Notes under the pieces: model-generated
Databases searched by the model: none
Seen by the model: only the letters and a program-made list of their open reading frames with translations
Told to the model about the DNA's origin: nothing
Program-made: the position numbers and the translations under genes
From: Halegenticoccus tardaugens
Lineage (GTDB): Archaea > Halobacteriota > Halobacteria > Halobacteriales > Haloferacaceae
Direction of reading: 5' to 3'
Length of the DNA: 64,000 nt
Assembly: GCF_004116405.1 (NCBI RefSeq)
Contig: NZ_SDIC01000008.1
Span: forward strand, 186,001-250,000
Shown here: positions 1 through 8,200 of the stretch, piece by piece
Numbering within the stretch: position 1 is the first letter of the stretch
Layout: each line of letters begins with the position of its first letter

Positions 1-4
1 GACC

Positions 5-250
5 GTGCGAGGAAACGAGTCCGCAGGACTCTGGACTCTCGGCTGCCTTCTCTTTTCTCCGCTTGTGTTTGGCTACCTCCTCTACCGAAGCGAGATCGGG
101 GGTCGCCCACAAAAAGCCAGTCTAAGTGAACGGAGAGCAGGCGTGTTTGTCAGTGCACACCTTGTCGCAGCTCAGCTCTGGTTCTGGTTGCGACGGAGTG
201 GAACACTTCCAGACATTCAGTTGATCCACATACCCTCATCCAAGCGTTAG
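5..250 (+). CDS. Small putative membrane protein, possibly cut by the window edge
   Basis: An 81-residue reading frame from a GTG four bases inside the window. Two hydrophobic stretches (about residues 9-27 and 46-63) would cross the membrane, with a basic loop between them. I recognise no family. The frame may continue upstream of the window, in which case this is the C-terminal part of a larger membrane protein. Nothing recognisable follows between 251 and 428. Confidence 0.3.
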   Translation: MRGNESAGLWTLGCLLFSPLVFGYLLYRSEIGGRPQKASLSERRAGVFVSAHLVAAQLWFWLRRSGTLPDIQLIHIPSSKR

Positions 251-428
251 AATACGAATTTGCAGCAGGCATTTTTAGACAGCTTATGGACCTAAGACTC
301 CAGCAGAAACAGGAGGAAAACTGAGCAATTCTTCAATAAATGGGCTGTTGGAATGACCGCTGCTCACCCTCGAAAGTGCCCGGCATATCGGAATAAGCCC
401 TCTATGTACATTCTCTCCACACTGCTCG

Positions 429-467
429 CTAACCCACGCCATCAAGACGAACTAGCCCGTGGGTTAG
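429..467. repeat. Inverted repeat CTAACCCACG / CGTGGGTTAG
   Basis: Perfect 10-base inverted repeat (429-438 and 458-467) separated by 19 bases, ending four bases before the next start codon. The same arms, with the outer G/C replaced by A/T, recur at 23182-23220 and 55816-55853, both times upstream of a PadR-type leader. It may be an operator, a transcript hairpin or an end of a mobile segment. Confidence 0.6.
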
Positions 468-471
468 TTCA

Positions 472-819
472 ATGCCCACACCACCAGACACACTCCCGAA
501 GTACCTCGCCGAGGGCCTCGGCAACCAATCACCAGACACCCTCAAAGACATTATCGAGTACGCACAGAAACTCCGCGACGACAAACAGCACCAAAAAGCC
601 GTCAAAGACCAGCGCCGCCGAAACAAGAGCGACCAGTACACAGACCAACTCCAAGAACAAGATGTCTCGGCAAATCCTAGTGATTACGACGCAGTCCCCG
701 CCAACGCGTACGTGACGATCAAACGAATTGACGATTGGCAGTACTACTATTGGCAGTGGCGCGAAGACGGTAGTACGTGGGCCTCGAAGTACATCGCTCC
801 TGTGAACACCAGAGACTAA
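472..819 (+). CDS. Small hypothetical protein, DUF6788-like
   Basis: A 115-residue protein. Residues 1-55 are helical and charged with many Lys, Arg and Gln. The C-terminal 40 residues are aromatic, with the run YYYWQWRE followed by a short KYIAPV ending. That layout matches small haloarchaeal proteins grouped as DUF6788, which often sit in accessory DNA near mobile elements; this link is from memory of the family. The ATG directly follows an inverted repeat (429-467), and the stop codon overlaps the first copy of a 35-base tandem repeat. Function unknown; a nucleic-acid role is possible but nothing in the sequence proves it. Confidence 0.65.
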   Translation: MPTPPDTLPKYLAEGLGNQSPDTLKDIIEYAQKLRDDKQHQKAVKDQRRRNKSDQYTDQLQEQDVSANPSDYDAVPANAYVTIKRIDDWQYYYWQWREDGSTWASKYIAPVNTRD

Positions 820-887
820 CCCTAGGACAAGACACGAGGAGTTGTCCACAAGAACCCTAGGACAAGACACGAGGAGTTGTCCACAAG
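818..887. repeat. Perfect tandem duplication of a 35-base unit
   Basis: Two identical 35-base units, 818-852 and 853-887. Each contains the palindrome CCTAGG and an inverted pair GGACAA ... TTGTCC spaced by 11 bases, so each can form a hairpin. The first unit begins inside the stop codon of the upstream gene; the second ends where a truncated metallopeptidase-like frame begins. Confidence 0.9.
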
Positions 888-1294
888 ACAATCCCCGAGT
901 GGGGATGAACAGCTGTCCTTTTCCCCACTCCCAAGCCACTGAGTGGAGCCCCAGTTATGACCGCAGGTCACTAGTCTGCCGTATGGCGACCGGGCGGTAT
1001 CCACGAGTCGAGGTCCGCGACCGTGAGAACGATGCCGATCTCGCCCGGACGCTGATCCACGAGTACGCGCACGCCCTGCTCCACTTCGACATCGACGATG
1101 ATACCGAGCGCTCGAAACGCGAAGTCGAGGCGGAAGCTGTAGCGTACGTGGTCGGACGGTACTGCGGGCTCGACACCAGCGGATCAGCATTCTACCTCGC
1201 GGCTTGGGAATCAGACGATCCCAAGATCGTTCGCGAGCGTCTCAGCCGAATTAGTCGAACGGCACAAGAGATCATCGAGGTTCTCGAAGACTGA
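842..1294 (+). pseudogene. C-terminal remnant of an ArdC-like protein with a zinc-peptidase (HEYAH) domain
   Basis: The last ~105 residues carry a zincin-type helix HEYAHALLH, followed by a conserved acidic segment (VEAEAVAYVVGRYCGLDT) and a helix ending in an Arg- and Glu-rich tail. That is the C-terminal metallopeptidase half of haloarchaeal ArdC-like proteins, normally about 300 residues with an N-terminal single-strand DNA-binding domain. Here the N-terminal domain is missing: the first ~40 codons read through the 35-base tandem repeat and look non-coding. The first in-frame ATG after the break is at 983. ArdC proteins are plasmid and mobile-element functions linked to protecting incoming DNA. 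I treat this as a truncated remnant; short expression from 983 cannot be excluded. Confidence 0.7.
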
Positions 1295-1318
1295 GTTCTC
1301 GGTTGTTTACTAAATTGA

Positions 1319-1674
1319 GGCGCTAAGTCCCCTTCCTCAGCGACCGAGCGAAGCGAGGTCGCAGGGAGGGGATACAGCGCCGCACGGTTCACGTTCACTG
1401 TCTGCGGCATCTTTACTACCCGCGCGGTCGAAGCAGGTAGTAAGACGCTCGCCACGGTTCCACTGGTGTTCAAACGCGACAACAAGCGTGCATCGGTTGG
1501 TGTGGTCGGAGTGTCGAATCGGGAGGAGTGGGTCACTCCGACCCGCCCAGCGAGGGAAACGCCTGCGGAGTCTGGAACCGCTGTGGGGACGTTCCTTGCA
1601 AGTTCCGATGCAGAAACAGGAAGCTCCGACCGCAACGGAGGCGCGAAGCGCCGAAGTAGGTCGGGGTAGTTCAC
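1319..1674 (+). mobile_element. Miniature IS605-family derivative (LE palindrome to GTAGTTCAC right end)
   Basis: The left side is a long interrupted palindrome (1319-1381) whose arms start GGCGCTAAG and end AGCGCC. The right side ends in GGTAGTTCAC (1665-1674). The same pair bounds the intact tnpB element at 50484-52067. Between them, 1466-1669 reads as a degenerate TnpB C-terminus (SGTAVGT and DAETGSS replace the usual ETALPTGT and EAGSP). So this is an internally deleted, non-autonomous copy that would need TnpA from elsewhere. Confidence 0.7.
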
Positions 1675-1872
1675 CCAACACTCGCTGGTCTTTTCAGGTT
1701 ACAACGAGACAGCGACGTCGGGTACGTCCGACACTCACCACTATCGAACTCGTCGAGAGAGGCCCAGTTACATTTCTCCTGAAAAGGCCAACGATAGGCG
1801 ATTCCGCTACTCGTTGGTTAAGTTTTTAGCGCCCGTGAATGGGTGGAGGCGCATTCCACCCTCCACTGAACC

Positions 1873-2285
1873 ATGACTGATCAGTATCTAACGGCTGTTT
1901 TGGCAGAGGCGGAGCGTGTCGCTGAACATCACGACCAGGTCGCTCGATCCACGGATTCCCCTGCACACGGGTATCTCCGGTATGCTGTTCTCCGGCTATC
2001 GAAGGCGATTCGGAGGCAATACCCGAGCGATTCCCGCAGGTCGACGACGTGACGGTCGGGTATGGGCGGAACAAATTGATGTTCAACAGCTGGGGTTCAG
2101 ACGTCGAGTGGTGGGAGACGGTGCCACCAAGAGAGGAGTGCACGCGGTTTCGGCTGTTCTACCCCGACGGAGCACTCAATGGTTCCCCGAGCCATCGTCG
2201 ACGTGATGGGCGCTCTTGGTTTGTGGCGCGTCTAGGAGGGGGATGCTGCGGCCTGTGGGTCCTACGATCATCACCAGCGGCGTGA
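1873..2285 (+). pseudogene. Frameshifted hypothetical gene (two overlapping frames)
   Basis: The frame from ATG 1873 runs 59 codons to TGA 2050-2052. A second frame starts at GTG 2049 across that stop and runs to 2285. If the first frame is shifted near 2020-2045 it joins the second smoothly (PQVDDVTVGYGRNKL), with a Trp-rich stretch SWGSDVEWWETV. This looks like one haloarchaeal gene broken by a frameshift, though a GTGA coupled pair is possible. Reading frame quality drops after about 2190. No family recognised. Confidence 0.4.
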
Positions 2286-2328
2286 AGTCCATTATCTCTG
2301 GCCGGAGGGCATTCCAGTCGAAGAGCTT

Positions 2329-2703
2329 TTGCAGGAGCGTCTTCAGCACCGTGACGGCGCTGTCGCGCCAGACGGTGGACGGACTGGCGATATCCGCGAC
2401 CGGATGGTCGTTGCCGAGCGGTCGACGCAGCAGGACGCTCTCGAGCCACGAACCAGACGCACCGTCGACGAATCGATGAACGTCTCGCTACTCGCGAAAG
2501 GCGGCCGGTACGAGGTAGCGTTCGCGTCCGGGAACCGCTACGACGTCGATATCATCGGCAAGTCGTGTACCTGCCCAGACTGGCAACAACGTACTCCAGA
2601 GGGAGGCTACAAACATATGCGGCGGGTCGACTACGAGATCAAACAGGGACGAGTTCCACGACCAGACGGCCGGCTCCCTGCCGGGCAGGACGTTCGTTTG
2701 TAA
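2329..2703 (+). CDS. SWIM zinc-finger protein with a lost zinc ligand
   Basis: Residues 50-124 match small haloarchaeal SWIM proteins: a beta-strand segment (GRYEVAFASGNRYDVDI), then SCTCPDWQQR, then GGYKHMRRV, and a basic tail. SWIM fingers bind zinc by Cys-x-Cys-x(n)-Cys-x-His. Here both first Cys and the His are present but the third Cys is Tyr (codon tac, one transition from tgc), so zinc binding should be impaired. The open frame starts after a stop at 2233-2235 and offers only a TTG at 2329; ATG 2476 (MNVSLL) is the more natural start. The upstream part (REVHYLWPEGIPVEELL) looks like another gene's tail. Possibly a decaying gene. Confidence 0.55.
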   Translation: MQERLQHRDGAVAPDGGRTGDIRDRMVVAERSTQQDALEPRTRRTVDESMNVSLLAKGGRYEVAFASGNRYDVDIIGKSCTCPDWQQRTPEGGYKHMRRVDYEIKQGRVPRPDGRLPAGQDVRL

Positions 2704-2769
2704 CCAACGATTCCGTCGAGCCTCGCTGCTGTTGGATAGCTCGGTCGAGAATGTCGATTCCGCCCGTCG

Positions 2770-3318
2770 TCACGGGAGTTCCTCGGTCACTTCGACGAGA
2801 TCCTCCTCTGTCCACCAACGGTACAACCGTCCCTCCTGGTCGAACAACTCAAAAACGCCGTCCTGCATCCAACCGAACGGGCGCTCCTCGTTCTCATATT
2901 CCCGCTTGAGGACGTGACTCTTCGAGAAGTATTCAGTCGTACCGACGAGCAATCCCTGTTCAACGAGGAAATCACTCGGGTCCTTCTCGGCGACTCCGAC
3001 GAGGTACGTCACGATATCGGCGATCAGGCAGAACTTCTGGATGCTGTTGTCCCACTCACCTCGGATATCGACCATTCGGAAGGCGTATGCGTCGGTACGC
3101 CGGTTGAGGCGATCCACTACGAGGTTCAGCCGCCGGATCGGTTCCCGGTCGTAGTTTCCGAGAGCGAAGTACGACCGCTCGTTCTCGTAAACCGGCGTCA
3201 TCTCACTTAGTGCGTGGAGGATTTCTTCGTTGTCTGCCAACGAAATCTCCTCCGTATCGAGTTGCTCCTTCGCACTTGTGAGGACCTCTTCAGGAACAGG
3301 CGACTCCTCGTCGGGCAT
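2770..3318 (-). CDS. Conserved hypothetical haloarchaeal protein
   Basis: A 182-residue acidic soluble protein with no signal peptide or membrane segment. The N-terminal 45 residues are helical and Glu-rich; the middle holds NLVVDRLNRR and FCLIADIVTYLVGVAEKDP; the C-terminus is aromatic (FELFDQEGRLYRWW). I recognise no catalytic motif. It is transcribed divergently from the winged-helix gene at 3447, and a 26-base inverted repeat lies between them, so the two are likely regulated together. The layout recalls a regulator-effector or toxin-antitoxin pair, but that is inference. Confidence 0.6.
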   Translation of the reverse strand: MPDEESPVPEEVLTSAKEQLDTEEISLADNEEILHALSEMTPVYENERSYFALGNYDREPIRRLNLVVDRLNRRTDAYAFRMVDIRGEWDNSIQKFCLIADIVTYLVGVAEKDPSDFLVEQGLLVGTTEYFSKSHVLKREYENEERPFGWMQDGVFELFDQEGRLYRWWTEEDLVEVTEELP

Positions 3319-3394
3319 ACACAGTTCCTCTCTCGGGCAAAAGATAGGGTTTATGGAGTAATCTACCTGTTCAAGTATTCGCTTTTTACCTCAG

Positions 3395-3420
3395 AGTAAT
3401 TTACTCGAGGGTAAACTACT
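3395..3420. promoter_or_regulatory. Candidate operator between divergent genes
   Basis: Inverted repeat AGTAATTTAC / GTAAACTACT around a TCGAGG centre; the arms agree at 9 of 10 positions. It lies 27 bases before the ATG of the winged-helix gene and 77 bases before the start of the divergent gene at 3318. This is the expected place and form for an autoregulatory site bound by a dimeric winged-helix protein. Confidence 0.55.
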
Positions 3421-3446
3421 TGCCGCTAGGGCGTGTATCGTGACAC

Positions 3447-3860
3447 ATGAGCACCGATCTGGGGACTGTTGAAGGGAGGGAAACACGTGAACTCATCCAT
3501 TTCGTGACCCAGCAGACGCGGTTTGCGCTCGTCAACAACATCCTCCAGCATCCCGAGCAGCTCCCCTCGATGTACGAACTCGAAGAACTCAACCCCAGCG
3601 TGAGCGATGCCACCGTCTACAAGCACATTCAGAAGCTGATCGACGCCGGCATCGTCAAGGAGGTTGCCCTGGACGACGCCCAGCGCCGACAAGGCTATCC
3701 CTGGAAGTTCTACGGCCTCACGGAAGAGGGGCGAGACTTCCTCGAGGAGCACAATCTGCTCGCCGCGGAGGAGACCCTCCAACAGATCTACGAGACCATC
3801 TCCGACAAGCCCGAGAAGATGGTCAAATACGAGAACGCCCCCCGTCCTGACGACCACTAG
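3447..3860 (+). CDS. Winged-helix transcriptional regulator (PadR/MarR-like)
   Basis: A 137-residue protein. Residues 17-90 form a winged helix: helix FALVNNILQHP, recognition region SDATVYKHIQKLIDAGIVKEV, wing with QGYPWKFYGLTEEGRDFL. The remainder is a helix that may dimerise. It probably binds the inverted repeat at 3395-3420 just upstream and controls itself and the divergent gene at 2770-3318. The ATG start is well placed and the frame is intact. The effector it senses is unknown. Confidence 0.75.
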   Translation: MSTDLGTVEGRETRELIHFVTQQTRFALVNNILQHPEQLPSMYELEELNPSVSDATVYKHIQKLIDAGIVKEVALDDAQRRQGYPWKFYGLTEEGRDFLEEHNLLAAEETLQQIYETISDKPEKMVKYENAPRPDDH

Positions 3861-3906
3861 TCTTCGAATGACTGCGAGTAGGAGATCGCGTTGTGTGGCT
3901 ACCCAA

Positions 3907-3942
3907 TTGACATCCTCCACACGACTACAGTCGTGGGCTTCC
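3907..3942. mobile_element. Solo IS605-type end hairpin
   Basis: TTGACATCCTCC followed by a stem of the family CACGACT-ACAGTCGTG and GGGCTTCC. The same motif forms one end of the element at 18004-18772. No matching opposite end follows before the next gene, so this is an orphan end. It sits where the small membrane frame at 3955-4137 stops. Confidence 0.6.
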
Positions 3943-3954
3943 GCTCATTACGTG

Positions 3955-4137
3955 TCACTGTCCGGGCAATTCCGCCGGCAAGCGATTCACGGTTGTAGAT
4001 CGCCAACAGTGGGGTAATGAGCCACTCAGTGCGGCAGCGCCAATTAGCAGGCCAGAACCGAAGGCAATTCCCATCACAATTACCCCTCTCGCGACGGTCG
4101 ACCAGTACTCACGCCAGTTGATTATCGCACCTTCCAT
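3955..4137 (-). CDS. Small single-pass membrane protein, possibly truncated
   Basis: Using ATG 4137 the product is 60 residues: a short polar N-terminus (MEGAIINWREYW), one strong membrane helix (VARGVIVMGIAFGSGLLIGAAAL), then about 20 residues that look unrelated. The 3' part runs towards the orphan IS605-type hairpin at 3907-3942, so the original end may be lost. It is divergent from the blue-copper gene at 4220. An earlier start at 4197 is open but leaves only 22 bases for two promoters. Family unknown. Confidence 0.35.
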   Translation of the reverse strand: MEGAIINWREYWSTVARGVIVMGIAFGSGLLIGAAALSGSLPHCWRSTTVNRLPAELPGQ

Positions 4138-4219
4138 CTTCGGTGTCGTGAGGAACTCGGCTTTTTCAATTCCTGGCCAAAAATTTTCTAACGCCACCGT
4201 CGGTAGCCTCCGTTTGCCT

Positions 4220-4684
4220 ATGTCTGATCAACCCCGCACCAGTCGACGTACCACACTCAAACTGGCCGGTAGTGCCCTCACAGCAACCGCCCTGGCTGGC
4301 TGTACTGGCAGTGTACCAGGCATTGGTGGGAGCAACCAAGAGAGCGGGTCAAAGGACAAACAGAAAGGCAAAGAAATCCGCTTGGGTGCGAGCCAAAGCG
4401 GTTGGCAGGGCCGCGCTCCTACGTCCATCGAGGGAACGAAAAACCCCACACTTACACTCCAACCTGGACAGAAGTACACGCTCATCTGGGAGAACCTCGA
4501 CGGCAAAGAACACGAACTGTATATCGTAAATAAGGATGATAAACCGGTGGTGAAAAGCGAGGATGCCGAAGAGAAAGGCAAAACCGTGAGTACGACCTTC
4601 ACCGCCTCGAAGAAAATGACCCAATATTACTGTGAATATCATCCGCAATCGATGCGAGGCGAGATTAAACTTCAGCAAAATTGA
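4220..4684 (+). CDS. Tat-exported blue-copper (halocyanin-like) lipoprotein
   Basis: A 154-residue protein with an Arg-Arg pair at 9-10, a hydrophobic stretch and lipobox Cys28 (LAGC), so it should be Tat-exported and lipid-anchored on the outer face of the membrane. After a charged linker comes a cupredoxin domain (about 75-150). Type 1 copper ligands are visible: His98 (KEHELY), then Cys138, His141 and Met145 (YYCEYHPQSM). Such proteins shuttle electrons. The next intact gene is a nitric oxide reductase, so it may be its electron donor, although a miniature element and a transporter remnant now lie between. The start is the ATG before the Tat motif; upstream in-frame codons look non-coding. 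Confidence 0.85.
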   Translation: MSDQPRTSRRTTLKLAGSALTATALAGCTGSVPGIGGSNQESGSKDKQKGKEIRLGASQSGWQGRAPTSIEGTKNPTLTLQPGQKYTLIWENLDGKEHELYIVNKDDKPVVKSEDAEEKGKTVSTTFTASKKMTQYYCEYHPQSMRGEIKLQQN

Positions 4685-5015
4685 CCTCCTCGTGCGCCTG
4701 AAGACGCGGGAATCCGACCATCGGATTCGGGCAGTCGATGCCCTTCGGTTCCAACCCGCACTCGGAGGGAACCGGCGACACACCGGGTCCGCCCGGCCGA
4801 CGAAGGCTTCCAAACCGTTTCCTCAAAGGCGTCGCCGAGGCCGTCGAAAGACAGCAGACAAAACGCGAACCCATCCCGAGTGTGCCTGTCCACCGTGGTC
4901 GTTCGAAAGACGCGTACGCGTCTTTCGAGGCCTCGGCGGAGTGCCGCTCCGCCGGTGGCCCTCCCCTCAACGAGCGAACCCCGTATGGTGAGCGAAGTAG
5001 GGTAGGGTAGTTCAC
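4681..5015 (+). mobile_element. 335-base miniature IS605-type element
   Basis: One end is TTGACCTCCTC plus a hairpin around GCGCCTGAAGACGC followed by GGGAATCC; the other end is GTAGGGTAGGGTAGTTCAC. No coding potential. The interior (about 4782-4912) is nearly the same as the reverse complement of about 29345-29480, with roughly ten differences by eye in ~130 bases. A perfect 26-base palindrome (TCGAAAGACGCGT and its complement) sits at 4903-4928. The insertion lies between the blue-copper gene stop and the remnant of a transporter gene, which it probably cut. Confidence 0.75.
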
Positions 5016-5017
5016 CG

Positions 5018-5182
5018 ATGGTCTTTCCGCTTGGGATGTATACCGAAAGTAGCCTTCGGCTGGGGACCGTCACCGATCTCACTGTTCTCACCGCTATTCC
5101 GGAACTGTTCGTCTATGTCGCGCTCGTCGCGTGGGTCGGCGTTAGCGTCGGTCTCGTCCGTCGACTGGTTGACGCCATGTGA
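5018..5182 (+). pseudogene. C-terminal remnant of a TehA/SLAC1-type (TDT family) transporter
   Basis: Fifty-four codons starting at the first base pairs after the miniature element. The sequence FPLGMYTESSLRLG, then TAIPELFVYVALVAWVG and a short basic tail, matches the last membrane helix region of tellurite-resistance/dicarboxylate (TDT) transporters, which are normally over 300 residues. Everything upstream is missing, so the gene was cut by the element ending at 5015. In haloarchaea such transporters can lie near nor genes; the original link is inference. Confidence 0.65.
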
Positions 5183-5240
5183 CAACAGATCGCCACAATT
5201 ATTATGTTTTGTGGTACCGATACACACATAAGGATGAGAC

Positions 5241-8200
5241 ATGTCATTTGGATCCGTTTTCAAACCCAGCTCTCCACCCGACGAGACGACACCGTCCACT
5301 GAGTCGAACAGCATCTTCGAAACAGGAATACAAAAAGCACGTACTGTCTCAAATCGGATCAAATACAGGGCAACAGACGGAATCACGGCTGTCGAGAACG
5401 GAACTGACCAGTTCAAACAGACAGTCGCCGACGAAACAGAAAGGAAAGCCCTCGAATGCATCGAGCGACAGCTCGAACAAGCGGTCGCTGACTACCCGAG
5501 CATCGACGAACGGGCAGACCGTCGGCTGGATGCATTCCTGTTACAGTACGCCCTCGATAGAGAACAGCTAGCCGACAAGACGATCGACCGACTCCGCCAT
5601 CAGTTCCGGCAGGAGGAGCCCACACTGGCTGAGAAGCTTCTGAAATCCCTCCCCACGGATGGATCGACTGAGACGGTCGACGCAAACGAGGTCGGCGAAC
5701 AGATCACCGAGACCTTCGAGCAGTTCTGCAAGGACGCAGCGGTTGATTCCGACCAATCAATCTGTGAGATCGTCGACGAACTCGTCCAACGGGACGTGAT
5801 CACACTAGGGACGGCCATCGAGTCGCTCGTCGACTCGCTGGATACCGAGACTTTCGGGACGCATCCCAGTACGGCCAAACCGGACAGAGAGACAGAGCGC
5901 GTTTCCCCTGACGGTCAGGTACGACCACCCAGAGCCGATACCGCAACCCCAGACGGTCTCAGTCCGGTAGCGATCATCGCCGTACTGTCGACCATTTCCC
6001 TCGCCAGCGATAGTGCCGGAGATGGAGGCGGTTCGGTACTCTCAGATCTCGGTACAGCAGTTCCGGGTCTCGATACGGAGATCACGACTGTACTATCGGT
6101 CCTAGAGCGATTGAGTAGCTTCGATAATGGGGGTATGGATCTCCGACCGAGCGGTTCGAAGGCACTGGTCGGACTCTTCGTCGCCAATCTGGTTGCGATG
6201 TCGGTCGGTGCCTGGCTCTCTCGGTCCCACGCACCACCGATTCCCGAGGAGATTCAGGGGCCTGATGGCGACCTACTGGTCACCGCCACCGAGATCAAAC
6301 AGGGCAAGAAAACGTTCCAGGCCAACGGGCTGATGAACCACGGCTCGGTGCTGGGGAACGGCTCGTATTTCGGCTCCGATCTGACCGCGGACGCACTCAG
6401 CGCGAAGGTCGACCATATGCGTGAGTACTACGCCGACGAGCGAGGGGCAAATTCCTTCAACGACCTCGACACGGACGAGCAGGCGATCGTTGCCCAGCGC
6501 GTCGAGGACGAACTCAACTCGGAGATCGAGTCCGAAGCGGTCGTCACATACTCTGCTGTCGAAGCGTACGCCCACCGACAGCTACGGGCGGAATACGTCG
6601 ACCGATACTACCACGGTCGACCGGAGCACGGTATTCCGGACGGGACCGTCGAGAGCCCCGAGCAGGCCGAACGCCTCGCGGATTTCGCAGCCTGGACGGC
6701 CTGGTTCGCACACACGAACCGCCCCGGTTCGGAGCACTCCTTTACAAATGACTGGCCCTACACTCCCGGAAGCGGGAACCGACCAACTGGGCAAGTACTC
6801 GGCTGGAGTACAATCAGCCTCATGTTGCTGATTGCCGGTGGCGGACTCGGTGTCTGGGCTTATCACTCCCTGGATTTCGCCGAGTCAGTAACCGAAGCCG
6901 TCGACGTTCCACATCCGGACTCAGTTGCGACGACGCCGACACAGCACGTCGCCGCGTGGTACGTGCCGGTCGCCGGGATGCTGTTTCTCGCACAGGTGTT
7001 CGCCGGTGCGATGCTTGCCCACTACTACGTCGAGCGGGACGACATCTATGGCATCGGCGAGCGCTTCGACATCGACGTGCTCTCGGTGCTCCCGTTCTCT
7101 GTCGTGCGCACGTATCACGTGAATCTCGGTGTCCTCTGGATCACGCTACTGTGGCTCGCGGGCGGACTCTTTCTTCCGGGGCTGTTCAGCGACAGTGATC
7201 CAGCAGGTCAATCGACCGGTGCGGCCGTGTTGCTCGTCGCGCTCGTCGTCACGACAGTGGGTGCGTTCACCGGAGCCTGGCTCGGCATCCAGGGCAAACT
7301 CGGCTCACCCGAAGACGGAGACCGCTGGTGGCTACTCGGTGCGGAAGGCCTCGAATATCTCGAAACCGGTCGCATCTGGAAGATGCTGTTGCTCGCTGGA
7401 TTGATCGGTTGGAGTGGGTTAGTGTTACGCGGGGCCAGACGGGTCGACGAAAGCCCCGTCGGCCTTGGTCACTTCATGACATACGCCGGTGGTTCTATCG
7501 CGCTGCTGTTCGGCGCGAGCATGCTCTACACCCCGGAGACGAACCTCGCCGTTACGGAGTTCTGGCGCTGGTGGGTCGTCCACATGTGGGTCGAAGGCGT
7601 CTTCGAGTTCTTCGTCACCGCCGTCACGGCTATCGCGCTCGTCTCGATGGATCTCCTGGACAAAACCTCTGCAGAACAGGCTATCATGTTTGAGGTGTTT
7701 GCGATCATGGGTGCCGGTATCGTTGGCGTTTCACACCACTATTGGTGGGTTGGCCTGCCGGACTTCTGGGTGCCGCTGGGGACGACGTTTTCAACTCTAG
7801 AATTCGTGCCGCTGATGTTCATCCTCCACCAGAGCCTCGAAGAGTACCAGACCCTACAGGCACAGACAGAGGCGTTCCCGTACACGCTGCCGCTGCTGTT
7901 CATTCTCGGCAGCAGTCTCTGGAACTTCGTTGGTGGTGGGGTGCTCGGCTTCTTCATCAACATCCCCGTCATCAACTACTTCGAGCACGGCACGTACCTA
8001 ACAGTGGCCCACGCACACACGGCGACGTTCGGTGCGTTCGGACTCCTCGCATTGGGACTCGGCACGTACATCCTCCGTGTCGTCACCCCGGAAGCCGCCT
8101 GGGAGCCCGGTTGGTTCCGGGCCACGTTCTGGCTGACGAATATCGGTCTCATCGTCATGACAGTTGCATCACTGCTGCCGCTGGGGTTCAGCCAACTCCG

